From Pseudomonas sp. L5B5 (GTDB lineage Bacteria > Pseudomonadota > Gammaproteobacteria > Pseudomonadales > Pseudomonadaceae), in NCBI RefSeq assembly GCF_020520285.1, contig NZ_CP084742.1, forward strand, positions 124,001 through 188,000: DNA of 64,000 nucleotides, written 5' to 3'. The notes beneath the pieces are model-generated. The model had not been told where the DNA came from. It worked only from the letters and a program-made list of their open reading frames with translations, and made no database searches. Positions 18,483 to 27,358 of the stretch are shown here, piece after piece (the stretch's first letter is position 1; every line of letters starts with the position of its first letter). The position numbers and the translations under genes are program-made.

Positions 18483-19571
18483 ATGGACAGCCAACAAACG
18501 ACAACCCGGATGTCGCCACTGCCCCTCGGCGCAGGCCTGGGCCCGGACCTGCAAACGGTCGCAGGCGATACCGCGCTGGTGCTGGAGACCAACAATCTGC
18601 GCGGTGGCAAGGATGCCGCGCAGGCACTGGACAGCCTCAAGCACCTGGTGGCCCGGCTTGCCCGCCAGAGCGTCTCGCCGCAGTCGCTTGCCCAGTGGGT
18701 CATCACCCATGACGGCCTCGATCAGCAGGCTCGGGAAGCGCTGTGCGCACTGGCCGGGCGGGCACTGGACTTCGTGCTGATCGATAGCCGCGCCGGTTAC
18801 TACGACGCCAAGAATGCCGGTTTCGACGGGGTCGACCAGGCGCGCTGTCGGTATGTGGTCTTCGCCGACGCCGATTGCATTCCCGCCAGCCACTGGCTGG
18901 AGCAACTGCTTGTGCCCTTCACCCGGCCGGATGCACCGCTGGCCGTCGCCGGGCGCACCAGCTACGCACCGGGTGTCGTTGGCAGCGCGCTGACCACCAT
19001 CGATTTCATGTATTTCCCCAGCCCGCTTGGTACCGGTGCAACCCGCAACTTCTATGCGAACAACGTGGCCTTTCGCTGTGACACTTTCGAGCAATATCGC
19101 TACGAACCGCTCGACGGTGTCTACCGGGCGCATTGCCAGGTCATGGGCCTGCGCCTGCAGGCGGCGGGGGTGACGGTGCACTATGTGCCTGCGGCCCACA
19201 CCGAGCATCGGCTGCCCGACAGCCATGGCGAAGTCCTCAAGCTGCGCTGGTTGCGCGGCGGTGACAGTGTCGACCTGACCCCCTACCTGGTACGTGCCTA
19301 CATGCCGGGCTGGTTGCAATGGCTCGGGCGCAGCGGACCGATCGGCCCACTGTGCGTGATGTTCGGGCGCCTGGGCTACAGCCTGCGCGCGCTCAACCAT
19401 CAGGACCTGCCAAGGCTGCATGGCCTGCGGCGGCTTGGCGCGATGCTGGCGATACTCGGCATCTCGTCCCTCGACACTGCCGGTGCGCTGGTGCGGGGCC
19501 TTGGATTGAACATTGGCCGTGCCAGTGCACGACAGAGCGAAGCACTGTCCTATCATCGCCACCTGGATTGA
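18483..19571 (+). CDS. Family 2-like glycosyltransferase, first gene of putative glycolipid operon
   Basis: GT-A-fold glycosyltransferase of 362 residues. The nucleotide-sugar-binding core includes the acidic motif FADADC near residue 125 and the acceptor-side segment FYANNVAFRC near residue 195; the C-terminal ~60 residues (LRRLGAMLAILGISSLDTAGALVRG) are hydrophobic and may touch the membrane. Donor and acceptor are unknown. I take ATG 18483; an in-frame TTG at 18474 is possible. It is followed 43 bases later by an exported protein and four more genes with overlaps, so it probably starts the operon. Confidence 0.8.
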   Translation: MDSQQTTTRMSPLPLGAGLGPDLQTVAGDTALVLETNNLRGGKDAAQALDSLKHLVARLARQSVSPQSLAQWVITHDGLDQQAREALCALAGRALDFVLIDSRAGYYDAKNAGFDGVDQARCRYVVFADADCIPASHWLEQLLVPFTRPDAPLAVAGRTSYAPGVVGSALTTIDFMYFPSPLGTGATRNFYANNVAFRCDTFEQYRYEPLDGVYRAHCQVMGLRLQAAGVTVHYVPAAHTEHRLPDSHGEVLKLRWLRGGDSVDLTPYLVRAYMPGWLQWLGRSGPIGPLCVMFGRLGYSLRALNHQDLPRLHGLRRLGAMLAILGISSLDTAGALVRGLGLNIGRASARQSEALSYHRHLD

Positions 19572-19614
19572 TCCGCGTCGCGCCTCTTCCCGGGCGCCCC
19601 TACAGGAAGTTCCC

Positions 19615-20640
19615 ATGAACAAGAATCCCCTGGCCGCATTCGGCTACTGCGTGGTGTGCCTGGCATGGCTTACGTGCGTCGGCCCGGCCAGCGCCGCCCC
19701 CACCGAAGTGAACGGGCGTGCCGTGTTCCATTTCGTCTCCGACAGTGGCTGCGCTACCGTTCCGGATGGCCCCGAGCAGGACTGCAATCGCCTGGCCCTG
19801 GACGTGGCGGACGCGCGCGCGAGCATCGACCCCCAGGCCCGCACCATCGTGTTTGGCGTCGATGCCAATTTCGCGGGCAAGCATGTGATCGGTGACGTGC
19901 TGCTGCACGGCAGCGGCATTGCCAGCGACGGTCAGCGGGTGCCCCTGAGCCTGCAGGTACTGGTGCGGCGTTCGGGCAAGACCTGGAAGTCCGACACCTA
20001 TGTGCATGCACCGGTGCGCGGCACCTTCCGTGACATCGCTCTGGACACTTACAAGATCAGCGTTCGCCAAGGCGCTGACGAGCACGTGCTGTTCAATGCC
20101 GAGCAGGCGCGCAAGGTACTGGCGCGGCCATCGATTGCCGCACGGGTCGCCAGTTATTTGGTGGTGGTGCGCCCCAGTGACGCGCAAAACCCGGCCGCCG
20201 ACGACATCACCATTGGCCTGGGGGTGGGGCGGGTGTCGAAGTCGCTGATGCGCGCCCGATTCAGTTCCAAGCAACCGGCCAGCATGCCGCTGGACCAGGT
20301 GCTGGAGCAGGGCACCTGGAACCTCGACTTGCAGGCCCTGAGCGGCCAGATTCCACTGTGGGTGGTCCAGCGCCAACTGTTCGTCTTCGGCCTTGAGGAC
20401 AGCCCGTTGCTCAAGGACGTGCGCCAGCGTGGCTTGAACAAGCGCGACAGCCTGGAGCTGGGCGCGGTCAATGGCAAAGGTTACCTGCGCTACAACGGCC
20501 AGGAGCAGAGCTTTCCCGGTGCGGCTGCCAGCGGTACGGCCTTCATGCGCGACAGTTTTATCGGCCTGATCCTGGCCTGGCACCGTACTTCGCCAGTGGT
20601 TTCGGCCCCGAGCGCCACCGCCGTGCAGTCCGCGCAATGA
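19615..20640 (+). CDS. Exported protein of unknown function
   Basis: A 341-residue protein with a signal peptide (MNKNPLAAFGYCVVCLAWLTC..., cleavage likely after ASA near residue 28), so periplasmic or outer-membrane associated. The mature part seems beta-rich, with two Cys early on (SGCATVPDGPEQDCN) that could form a disulfide, and a conserved-looking lipid-adjacent segment GVDANFAGKHVIGDVLLHGSG. I recognise no family. AGGA precedes the ATG and its stop overlaps the next ATG (ATGA). Position between a glycosyltransferase and a diiron protein suggests a role in delivering or holding the product at the envelope, which is inference. Confidence 0.72.
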   Translation: MNKNPLAAFGYCVVCLAWLTCVGPASAAPTEVNGRAVFHFVSDSGCATVPDGPEQDCNRLALDVADARASIDPQARTIVFGVDANFAGKHVIGDVLLHGSGIASDGQRVPLSLQVLVRRSGKTWKSDTYVHAPVRGTFRDIALDTYKISVRQGADEHVLFNAEQARKVLARPSIAARVASYLVVVRPSDAQNPAADDITIGLGVGRVSKSLMRARFSSKQPASMPLDQVLEQGTWNLDLQALSGQIPLWVVQRQLFVFGLEDSPLLKDVRQRGLNKRDSLELGAVNGKGYLRYNGQEQSFPGAAASGTAFMRDSFIGLILAWHRTSPVVSAPSATAVQSAQ

Positions 20641-21371
20641 GTGCAGGGCAAGCGGTTGCCGGCGCGCCGGATTTCAGTTGCCTGAGCATGGCCCAGCCCC
20701 GGGGGCTGGCAGCCGTGCAGGCGCGGTTGGTGGATCGCATCAAGCGTGTCGCGCTGCTGCGCCTGCACCGCAGTGCGCGCGGGGAGCGCTTGCTGTTGCG
20801 CATGTACCTGGCCGGGGAAGATGCCACCGAACGTGCATTGCTGGACGAGCTGCTGCCGCAATCGCCGCCCTGGCTCGAGCGCCAGGTCGAGCAGCACCTG
20901 GCCGATGAGCAGCGTCATGTGACGCTGTTTGCCGAGGCCTTGCGCGAGCTGGGTGACGAGGGCGTGACACGTCTGGAGCCGGACTGGCTCAGCCGGCGCA
21001 AGATCCTGCGCTGGCAACGCCTGGCCCATCGCTACGCGGCTCATTTCGAGCATGGCCTGCTGGTGCCGGCCTATGCCACCGGACTGTGCGCCGAGCAGAT
21101 GGCCGAGCGGGTGCTGAGCCGGCACTGTTCGGTGCTGGATGCCGGGCATGGGTTGTACCCGCTGCTGTCGCGGGTGCTGGCCGACGAAAGAGCCCATGTA
21201 CGCCTGTGCGAAAACACCCTGCGACGCCTCGTGGCGCCCCATGAAGCGGGCCACCTGGCACGCTTGCTCAAGGATATTCGCCGTGTCGATGCGAGTTTTG
21301 GCGTGACTGGCGCGCTGGCGATGTATGGCGCCGGCTGGTGGCTGGGTAGCTGGGGCAACGCGGGTCGATGA
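20637..21371 (+). CDS. Ferritin-like diiron protein
   Basis: A 244-residue all-helical protein with two E-x-x-H motifs, DEQRHVTLF near residue 90 and DERAHVRLCE near residue 185, plus extra carboxylates in AGEDATERALLDE and CAEQMAERVL. These are the ligands expected for a four-helix-bundle diiron centre (ferritin-like / oxidase-like). Such proteins oxidise or hydroxylate substrates or serve as radical/oxygenase components; what this one oxidises is unknown. No signal peptide. Overlaps both neighbours by four bases, so it is part of the same operon. Confidence 0.72.
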   Translation: MSAGQAVAGAPDFSCLSMAQPRGLAAVQARLVDRIKRVALLRLHRSARGERLLLRMYLAGEDATERALLDELLPQSPPWLERQVEQHLADEQRHVTLFAEALRELGDEGVTRLEPDWLSRRKILRWQRLAHRYAAHFEHGLLVPAYATGLCAEQMAERVLSRHCSVLDAGHGLYPLLSRVLADERAHVRLCENTLRRLVAPHEAGHLARLLKDIRRVDASFGVTGALAMYGAGWWLGSWGNAGR

Positions 21372-22459
21372 GTGCACGGATTCTCTACCTGGCGACCGCC
21401 GACGCTCGCGGCCACCTGATGCGCGCACAGCTGCTGGTGCATGCCCTGCGCGCAGCCGGAGCCCACGTCGAGGTGCTGACCACGTCAGAGCAGGGGCAGG
21501 ACTTTCTGCAACGCTTCGGCATCACGGCGCCGATTCTTTCACGGCACTATGCGGTGCAGTTCGACAGCCAGCAGAACATGCTGCGCCAGGCCACCAATCG
21601 CAATGTCGCCCACTACCTGTTCCGCCCCGGGCGGATGCTGCGCGATATCCTCCAACTGCGGCGCCGGCTGCGCAGCGCGGACCTGGTGATCAACGACTCC
21701 TTCCACCCGGCCTTGCTCTACATGGGCATGTTGCCGGGCTGGCGGCGCAAGGTGGTGCACGTGTACGGGGCGAGCCTCAAGGTGGCGCTGCTGAACAATT
21801 TCGCCGGCATGTGGCCTCGGCAGTTCGGACGCTTGTTCGGCTGGATCGTCGGGCGCCAGATCGATGCCGCGCGGGCCCGCATCGAACACGATTTTGCCTA
21901 CGAAGTCGACGACACCCAGGCCCCGGCGCTGTACCGCCTGCCGACCCCGGTGGCCCTGGCCGAGGCGTTGCCGGGAGCGCTCGCGGTGGGCGCCGCGGTG
22001 TACCTCAATCCGCACTTCAGCGAGCCCGGGCTGGCCGATGCCCTGGAGGCCGGCCTGGATGATGCGGGCCTGGATCGACACCTGGTGGGCGAGGGCTATG
22101 CCGGGCGCAACGGCTGGCTCGGGGTGGACCCGCACTGGGCCAGCCGCGCTGCCCGGGCGCAGTTGCTGGTGTCGGCACCGGGCATGGCGGCGCTGTCCAT
22201 CGCCCGGGTCTACCAGCGGCCGATCATCCTGGTGGTGAGCGACCAGCCGGAGCAGGCCAGCAATGCCGCCCGGGCCCGTCAGTTGCAGTTGCTGCACCGG
22301 GTGGTGACCTGGCGCGGTGATGTTGCCGACTTCCGCCGGCAGGTGGCCGAGGCGGCGCAGCAATTGAGCGCGGCGGCGCCAGCGCCCGACGCGACATTGG
22401 GCAACCAGCGGGCCCAGGCACGGATCGATGCCTGGGTCAGCCGCTTGCTCGGCTTGTGA
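21368..22459 (+). CDS. GT-B-type glycosyltransferase (MurG/GT28-like)
   Basis: A 363-residue protein with GT-B features: N-terminal Rossmann-like start ARILYLATADARGHLMRAQLLVHALRAAGAHVEVL, a middle hinge near residue 200, and a C-terminal segment VSAPGMAALSIARVYQRPIILV that matches the position of the donor-binding loop in UDP-sugar enzymes. The N-terminal Gly-His pair (ARGHL) is typical of glycosyltransferases acting on lipid acceptors. Donor and acceptor unknown. Translationally coupled to the ferritin-like gene. Confidence 0.78.
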   Translation: MSARILYLATADARGHLMRAQLLVHALRAAGAHVEVLTTSEQGQDFLQRFGITAPILSRHYAVQFDSQQNMLRQATNRNVAHYLFRPGRMLRDILQLRRRLRSADLVINDSFHPALLYMGMLPGWRRKVVHVYGASLKVALLNNFAGMWPRQFGRLFGWIVGRQIDAARARIEHDFAYEVDDTQAPALYRLPTPVALAEALPGALAVGAAVYLNPHFSEPGLADALEAGLDDAGLDRHLVGEGYAGRNGWLGVDPHWASRAARAQLLVSAPGMAALSIARVYQRPIILVVSDQPEQASNAARARQLQLLHRVVTWRGDVADFRRQVAEAAQQLSAAAPAPDATLGNQRAQARIDAWVSRLLGL

Positions 22460-22510
22460 GGGCGCCGCCTTGAGTCGTCACACCTCCATGCCGGCGTCAG
22501 GCCAACAGCC

Positions 22511-23134
22511 ATGAGCGCCTCCTTGCAGCGCCTGATCGCTGCCGCCAACCTTCGCCAGGCACTGGTTGCGGCGCTCGCTCTGCTGCTGGGGCTGGGCGCG
22601 TTCATTGGCCTGCAGCGCCTGGTCACGCCGCGCTACAACTGGGTCACGCCACTGGATGAGCTGATTCCCTTCATCGCCCAGTCCTGGTTCGTCTATGTGC
22701 TGTTCTTTCCCTTTGTGCTGCTGGCGGCAGCCTATGCCAGCCAAGAGGGCTTCAGGGCCTTGCGCAATGCCACAGGCATGGCCTTCACCGTTGGGCTGCT
22801 GTGCTTCTGGTTGTTCCCCGAATATGTGCCGAGGCCGGATATCGCCGCCCTCGACCATGGCTTCCTGCAGCAGCGGCTGGGTCGGATGTGGCAGCTGGAC
22901 CTGGCCTGCAACGGCTTCCCCAGTCTGCATGTGGTCGTGACCTGCCTGGCCTGTCGCGCGCTCTGGTGGCGTCCCTGCAAAGTGCTGACCGCTGTCATCG
23001 GCCTGCTGATTGGCCTCTCGACCCTGACCCTTAAGCAGCACTCGCTGGCGGATGTGGCCGGCGGCCTGCTGCTGGCCCTGGCGTGTGCCCTGGCCACCCA
23101 ACGACAAGGAAGCAATGCTCGTGTCCCAGCCTGA
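22511..23134 (+). CDS. PAP2-superfamily membrane phosphatase/transferase (Aur1/Ipt1-like)
   Basis: A 207-residue membrane protein with five or six predicted helices. The PAP2 signature is present in its inositol-phosphoceramide-synthase-like form: FPEYVPRPD near residue 102, FPSLH at 136-140 and KQHSLAD at 175-181 (catalytic His-Asp). Family members either remove a phosphate from a lipid or transfer a phospho-headgroup between lipids. Preceded by a 51-base gap and overlapping the desaturase gene by 20 bases. Together with the desaturase this points to a lipid substrate. Confidence 0.78.
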   Translation: MSASLQRLIAAANLRQALVAALALLLGLGAFIGLQRLVTPRYNWVTPLDELIPFIAQSWFVYVLFFPFVLLAAAYASQEGFRALRNATGMAFTVGLLCFWLFPEYVPRPDIAALDHGFLQQRLGRMWQLDLACNGFPSLHVVVTCLACRALWWRPCKVLTAVIGLLIGLSTLTLKQHSLADVAGGLLLALACALATQRQGSNARVPA

Positions 23135-24086
23135 ACCCCGTGCCGGCAAGAATCGGGCCCTGCATGCCTTTGCGCCCGACGCCGGGCTGTTCGTGCTCAA
23201 GCCCTGGATCGGTTGCCTGGCACTGCTGGCCGACTGGGGACTGATCGCCGTGGCGTTCGCCTGCGCCGCAATCTGGCCGCACCCCATCACCTACGTGCTG
23301 GCGGCACTGCTGGTTGCCCGCAGCCAGTTGGCGCTGGCGGTGCTGATGCACGAGAGTGCCCACGGCCTGCTGCTGCGCGGGCAGAAAGCCAACGACCTGC
23401 TCGGCCAGTGGCTGGCCGCCGGTCCGCTGTTCCTGTCCCTGAGGACGTACCGCGCCGGCCATCTCAAGCATCATCTGCAGCCGATGGAGCATGACGACCC
23501 GGTGGTGGCGGTCTTCGGCCTGGGGGACTACCCCTTGCCCCGGGGCAAGTTGGCCCTGCGCCTGCTGGCGGACCTGTGCGGGGTCGGCTACTTCATCAGC
23601 GCCGCGAGGTTCGCCCGGGGCGACTACCGGGCGATCATGCCCAGGGTCGACAAGTCGCGCAGGCAGGTGCTGGAGGAGTTGTGCTCAATGCTGGTCAGCA
23701 ACGGCGCGCTGTTCGGCCTGCTGGCCTGGAGCGGCCATCCCTGGCTGTACCTCGGGTTGTGGTTGCTGCCGGCGATTACCCTGCTGCCCTTGCTGGGGCG
23801 GGTGCGGGCCATCATGGAGCATGCCGGCCTGCCGGTTGATGCCGATCAGAGCCGTAACGCCCGCAGCATCGTGCGCCCGAACTGGCAGACGTTCCTGTTC
23901 GGCCCCCACGCCATCCACTATCACATCGAGCATCACCTCTATGTGCGCGTGCCGTTCTACCAGTTGGGTGGGCTGCACCGGCAACTCGCCGCCGCGCAGT
24001 TGCTGGCGCAGGGCAACCTCTACCGGGGGTATGTCGGAGTACTGCGGGATATCAGCGACCCGGACTGGAAGTCGCCGGCGCACTGA
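23115..24086 (+). CDS. Membrane fatty-acid desaturase-like protein
   Basis: A 323-residue membrane diiron enzyme with the three histidine boxes of the desaturase/hydroxylase family: HESAH (79-83), HLKHH (116-120) and HIEHH (270-274). Hydrophobic segments lie around residues 30-78, 95-108, 155-163 and 195-228. It would introduce a double bond or hydroxyl into an acyl or sphingoid-like chain in the inner membrane. ATG 23115 is preceded by AAGGA and lies inside the end of the PAP2 gene. Last gene of the operon; a perfect palindrome follows. Confidence 0.83.
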   Translation: MLVSQPEPRAGKNRALHAFAPDAGLFVLKPWIGCLALLADWGLIAVAFACAAIWPHPITYVLAALLVARSQLALAVLMHESAHGLLLRGQKANDLLGQWLAAGPLFLSLRTYRAGHLKHHLQPMEHDDPVVAVFGLGDYPLPRGKLALRLLADLCGVGYFISAARFARGDYRAIMPRVDKSRRQVLEELCSMLVSNGALFGLLAWSGHPWLYLGLWLLPAITLLPLLGRVRAIMEHAGLPVDADQSRNARSIVRPNWQTFLFGPHAIHYHIEHHLYVRVPFYQLGGLHRQLAAAQLLAQGNLYRGYVGVLRDISDPDWKSPAH

Positions 24087-24099
24087 GGCAAGGAGGGTG

Positions 24100-24123
24100 T
24101 GGCCCGCCGTGCACGGCGGGCCA
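24100..24123. terminator. Perfect 24-bp palindrome between convergent genes
   Basis: A self-complementary 24-base sequence (arms TGGCCCGCCGT / ACGGCGGGCCA around GC) sits between the desaturase stop and the end of the M20 peptidase gene on the other strand. Either transcript could end here, though there is no T tract. Confidence 0.5.
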
Positions 24124-24133
24124 GCAAGGACGA

Positions 24134-25873
24134 TCAGAGCTTGGGCAGCTGGCCGATGCGCCCCATCATTTCGGTGACGATCTGCAGGTCCAGCAAGAAC
24201 TGGTCCACGGTCTTGAACTCGTTGTCGGTGTGGCCGGTGTACTTGACCTCGGGCCGCGCCAGGCCGAATTGCACGCCGTTGGGCAGTTCATGCACCGAGG
24301 TGGCGCCGGCGGATGTCCCGAACTTGTGCGCCATGCCCAGGTTCTCGCTGGCCACGTCGAGCAGGGCCTTGACCCATTCACCTTCGGGGTTGCGGTACAT
24401 CGGCGCGGCGACCGAGGTCGTGAACTGCACCGCCACCTGGTTCTTCTTGCTCCAGGCTTGCAGCTTGTCGGTGATCTGCGTCTTCAGCAATTCTGGAGCC
24501 TTGCCCTTGGGCACTCGCAGGTTCACGGCGATCTTCAGGGCCTTGTCATCCAGCCCGACCAGGGTCGGTGAGGTGGTCAGGGGGCCCATGAAGTCATCCG
24601 AGAAGTCCACGCCCAGCTTCTTGCCCAGGTAGTCCAGGCCCCAGTTGTCGGCGCCGTAGCGCGCGGCATCGGTGAACTGGTTGTGCTTGAGCGCGACCTG
24701 GCCCTCCAGGCCGTTGATGAAGTCGAGCATCCGCGCCACTGGGTTGACCCCGGACTCGGGCTCGGAGGAGTGGGCGGACACCCCGGTGACGGTCAGCAGG
24801 ACGTCCTTGCCTTCCACCCGGGCGTCGATCTTGAAGTTGCCGCCGTTGCGCTTGACGTATTCGGCCCCGGCCTTCTGCAGGCTTGCCACCAGCTCGGCCG
24901 GCTGGTCGGTCACCAGGGTCGCGACCGAGGTGGAAGGGATCTGGTTGGTGGCCAGGCCGCCGGTCAGTCCGGTGATCTGCGCGCCCTTGCCCTCGGCGGC
25001 GCGCTGGGCGAAGGTCGCCATCACGGTGCCGTAGCCTTTCTCGGCGATCACCACCGGGTAGCCGCCGTCGAGCGCCAGGTTGTAATTGGGCACCGGATTG
25101 CGCTCGAAGTAGTAGGGGATGGCATCGCCACTGGTTTCCTCGGTGGTGTCCACCAGCAGCTTGAAGTGCCGGGCCAGGGGCAGCTTCTCTTCCTTGATGA
25201 TCTTCATGGCGTAGAGCGCCACCACGATGCCGTTCTTGTCATCCTCGGTGCCGCGACCGTACATGCGATCGCCGATCAGCGTGACCTTGAATGGATCGAG
25301 GCGGGTGCCGTCCTGCAGCACCCAGTTTTCCGGGGTGACCGGCACGACGTCGGCATGGGCATGGATACCTACTACCTCATCGCCGCTGCCGGGGAGGGAG
25401 ATCTCGTAGACGCGGTTGTCGACATTGCGAAAGTCCAGGCCGAAGCCTTGGGCCAGGCCCTTGATCTTGTCGGCGATCTTGAGGAACTCGGGGTTCTTGT
25501 ACTGGGGCAGGCCATCGATGTTGAAGGTCGGGATCTCCACCAGTTCACGCAGGGTCTGGGTGGCGGCCTTGCCGTATTTCACCCGGGCATAGAGGCCCAG
25601 CAGGCGATGGATCTCATTTTGCTGTTCGGCTGAAAGCGTCTTGCCGGCCAGGAAGCCGTCGATGGCCGGGGCCAGGTGGGCGCTCTTGCCCGGTTCGCTC
25701 TTGGCAACGTCGCCGAGGAACTGCTGGAAATCCTTCACCGAGGCGTCATTGAAGCTCTTGAGGATGGCTGCGCTCTGCTGCGGGGTGATGTTGGCCTGGG
25801 CGACGTTGGCAAACGTCGAGAGACTGGCGAGCATCAGAGTGGCGGTAGCCAGGTGCTTGAGGGAAAAGTCCAT
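24134..25873 (-). CDS. Exported M20-family dipeptidase
   Basis: Zinc metallopeptidase of 579 residues with a signal peptide (MDFSLKHLATATLMLASLSTF..., cleavage after AQA). The M20 metal and catalytic residues are visible: HAHADVVPV, GRGTEDDKNG and TTEETSGDAIP, with the dimerisation/lid insertion in the middle as in PepV-like dipeptidases. It would cleave small peptides in the periplasm. I choose ATG 25873 since the signal peptide starts there; an ATG at 25885 adds four residues and is too near the purine-rich stretch. Single gene with 209 bases to the next minus-strand gene. Confidence 0.86.
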   Translation of the reverse strand: MDFSLKHLATATLMLASLSTFANVAQANITPQQSAAILKSFNDASVKDFQQFLGDVAKSEPGKSAHLAPAIDGFLAGKTLSAEQQNEIHRLLGLYARVKYGKAATQTLRELVEIPTFNIDGLPQYKNPEFLKIADKIKGLAQGFGLDFRNVDNRVYEISLPGSGDEVVGIHAHADVVPVTPENWVLQDGTRLDPFKVTLIGDRMYGRGTEDDKNGIVVALYAMKIIKEEKLPLARHFKLLVDTTEETSGDAIPYYFERNPVPNYNLALDGGYPVVIAEKGYGTVMATFAQRAAEGKGAQITGLTGGLATNQIPSTSVATLVTDQPAELVASLQKAGAEYVKRNGGNFKIDARVEGKDVLLTVTGVSAHSSEPESGVNPVARMLDFINGLEGQVALKHNQFTDAARYGADNWGLDYLGKKLGVDFSDDFMGPLTTSPTLVGLDDKALKIAVNLRVPKGKAPELLKTQITDKLQAWSKKNQVAVQFTTSVAAPMYRNPEGEWVKALLDVASENLGMAHKFGTSAGATSVHELPNGVQFGLARPEVKYTGHTDNEFKTVDQFLLDLQIVTEMMGRIGQLPKL

Positions 25874-26082
25874 GACGCAGGGCATTCCTTTGCAGAAGGT
25901 GGGGAGGAAGTGTCTGATCGATCAGACATGAACCTTGCCAAGCTAACACTGCACAGGAGGACTGCGGGAGCCCCGGAAAGCGGAACTGTCGCACAGAAAT
26001 GCAAAAGCGGCGCACAAACGAAAGATACGGGGATGGAGGGCAGGGGGCGCCGCGCCGGGCGCCCCCTGCTACCGGGACTGCG

Positions 26083-27327
26083 TCAGATGACGGCGTCCCA
26101 TGCACGGTCGCCGTGCTCGTCCTTGATGCGGGTCGGCAGGCCCATCACGTCCAGCGCCTTGAGGAACGGCTCGGCAGCCAGCTCCTCGACGTTGACCATG
26201 CGTTGCACGTCCCACTCGCCACGGGCTACCAGCAGGGCGGCAGCGACTGGCGGTACGCCTGCGGTGTAGGAAATGCCCTGGCTATCGGTCTCGGCATAGG
26301 CCTCTTCGTGATCGGCCACGTTGTAGATGAACACCTCGCGAGGCTGTCCGTCCTTGGTGCCCTTGACCAGGTCGCCGATGCAGGTCTTGCCGGTGTAGCC
26401 CGGGGCCAGGGAGGCTGGATCGGGCAGCACGGCCTTGACCACTTTCAGTGGCACCACTTCCAGGCCTTCGGCGGTCTTGACCGGCTGCTCGGAGAGCAGG
26501 CCCAGGTTCTTCAACACGGTGAACACGTTGATGTAGTGCTCGCCGAAGCTCATCCAGAAGCGCACGTTGGGCACTTGCAGGTTCTTGGACAGCGAGTGCA
26601 CTTCATCGTGACCGGTCAGGTACAGGTTCTGCGAGCCCACCACTGGCAGGTCGTCGGTACGCTTGACTTCGAACATGGTGTTGCTGGTCCACTGGTTGTC
26701 CTGCCAGCTCCATACCTGTCCGGTGAATTCGCGGAAGTTGATTTCCGGGTCGAAATTGGTGGCGAAATACTTGCCGTGGGAACCGGCATTGACGTCGAGG
26801 ATGTCGATCGAATCAATGCGGTCGAAATGCTGTTGCTTGGCCAGGGCGGCATAGGCATTGACCACGCCCGGATCGAAGCCCACGCCCAGGATGGCGGTGA
26901 CGTTCTTCTGCTGGCATTCCTCGAGGTGCTTCCACTCGTAGTTGCCATACCACGGCGGGGTCTCGCAGACCTTGCCCGGCTCTTCGTGGATCGCGGTGTC
27001 CAGGTAGGCCACGCCGGTGTCGATGCAGGCGCGCAGCACCGACATGTTGAGGAACGCGGAACCGACGTTGATGACGATCTGCGATCCGGTCTCGCGGATC
27101 AGCGCCTTGGTTGCTTGCACATCCAGAGCGTCAAGCGAGAAGGCCTGGATGTCGGCGGGCACCTTGAGGCTGCCCTTGGCCTTTACGCTGTCGATGATGG
27201 CCTGGCATTTGGAGATGTTGCGCGACGCGATAGCAATACGACCAAGTTCGTCGTTGTGCTGCGCGCACTTGTGGGCCACCACCTTGGCGACACCTCCTGC
27301 ACCAATGATAAGAACATTCTTCTTCAA
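26083..27327 (-). CDS. Carboxy(nor)spermidine dehydrogenase (saccharopine dehydrogenase family)
   Basis: A 414-residue enzyme with an N-terminal Rossmann motif (VLIIGAGGVAKVVAHKCAQ) and the saccharopine dehydrogenase-like C-terminal domain (DPGVVNAYAALAKQQHFD, PGYTGKTCIGDLVKG). In the alternative polyamine route it condenses aspartate semialdehyde with putrescine or diaminopropane and reduces the product with NADPH to carboxyspermidine or carboxynorspermidine. The decarboxylase gene nspC lies 31 bases upstream on the same strand, which supports this over a lysine-pathway role. AAGGAGAA precedes the ATG. Confidence 0.88.
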   Translation of the reverse strand: MKKNVLIIGAGGVAKVVAHKCAQHNDELGRIAIASRNISKCQAIIDSVKAKGSLKVPADIQAFSLDALDVQATKALIRETGSQIVINVGSAFLNMSVLRACIDTGVAYLDTAIHEEPGKVCETPPWYGNYEWKHLEECQQKNVTAILGVGFDPGVVNAYAALAKQQHFDRIDSIDILDVNAGSHGKYFATNFDPEINFREFTGQVWSWQDNQWTSNTMFEVKRTDDLPVVGSQNLYLTGHDEVHSLSKNLQVPNVRFWMSFGEHYINVFTVLKNLGLLSEQPVKTAEGLEVVPLKVVKAVLPDPASLAPGYTGKTCIGDLVKGTKDGQPREVFIYNVADHEEAYAETDSQGISYTAGVPPVAAALLVARGEWDVQRMVNVEELAAEPFLKALDVMGLPTRIKDEHGDRAWDAVI

Positions 27328-27358
27328 TTTACTTACTTCTCCTTAATTACCTGCCCGT

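Noticed and set aside
17322-19622. A 766-codon minus-strand open frame across the LysR and glycosyltransferase genes
   Set aside because: The translation is of low complexity (rich in Gln, His, Arg) as expected for a shadow of the plus-strand genes, which have clear domains.
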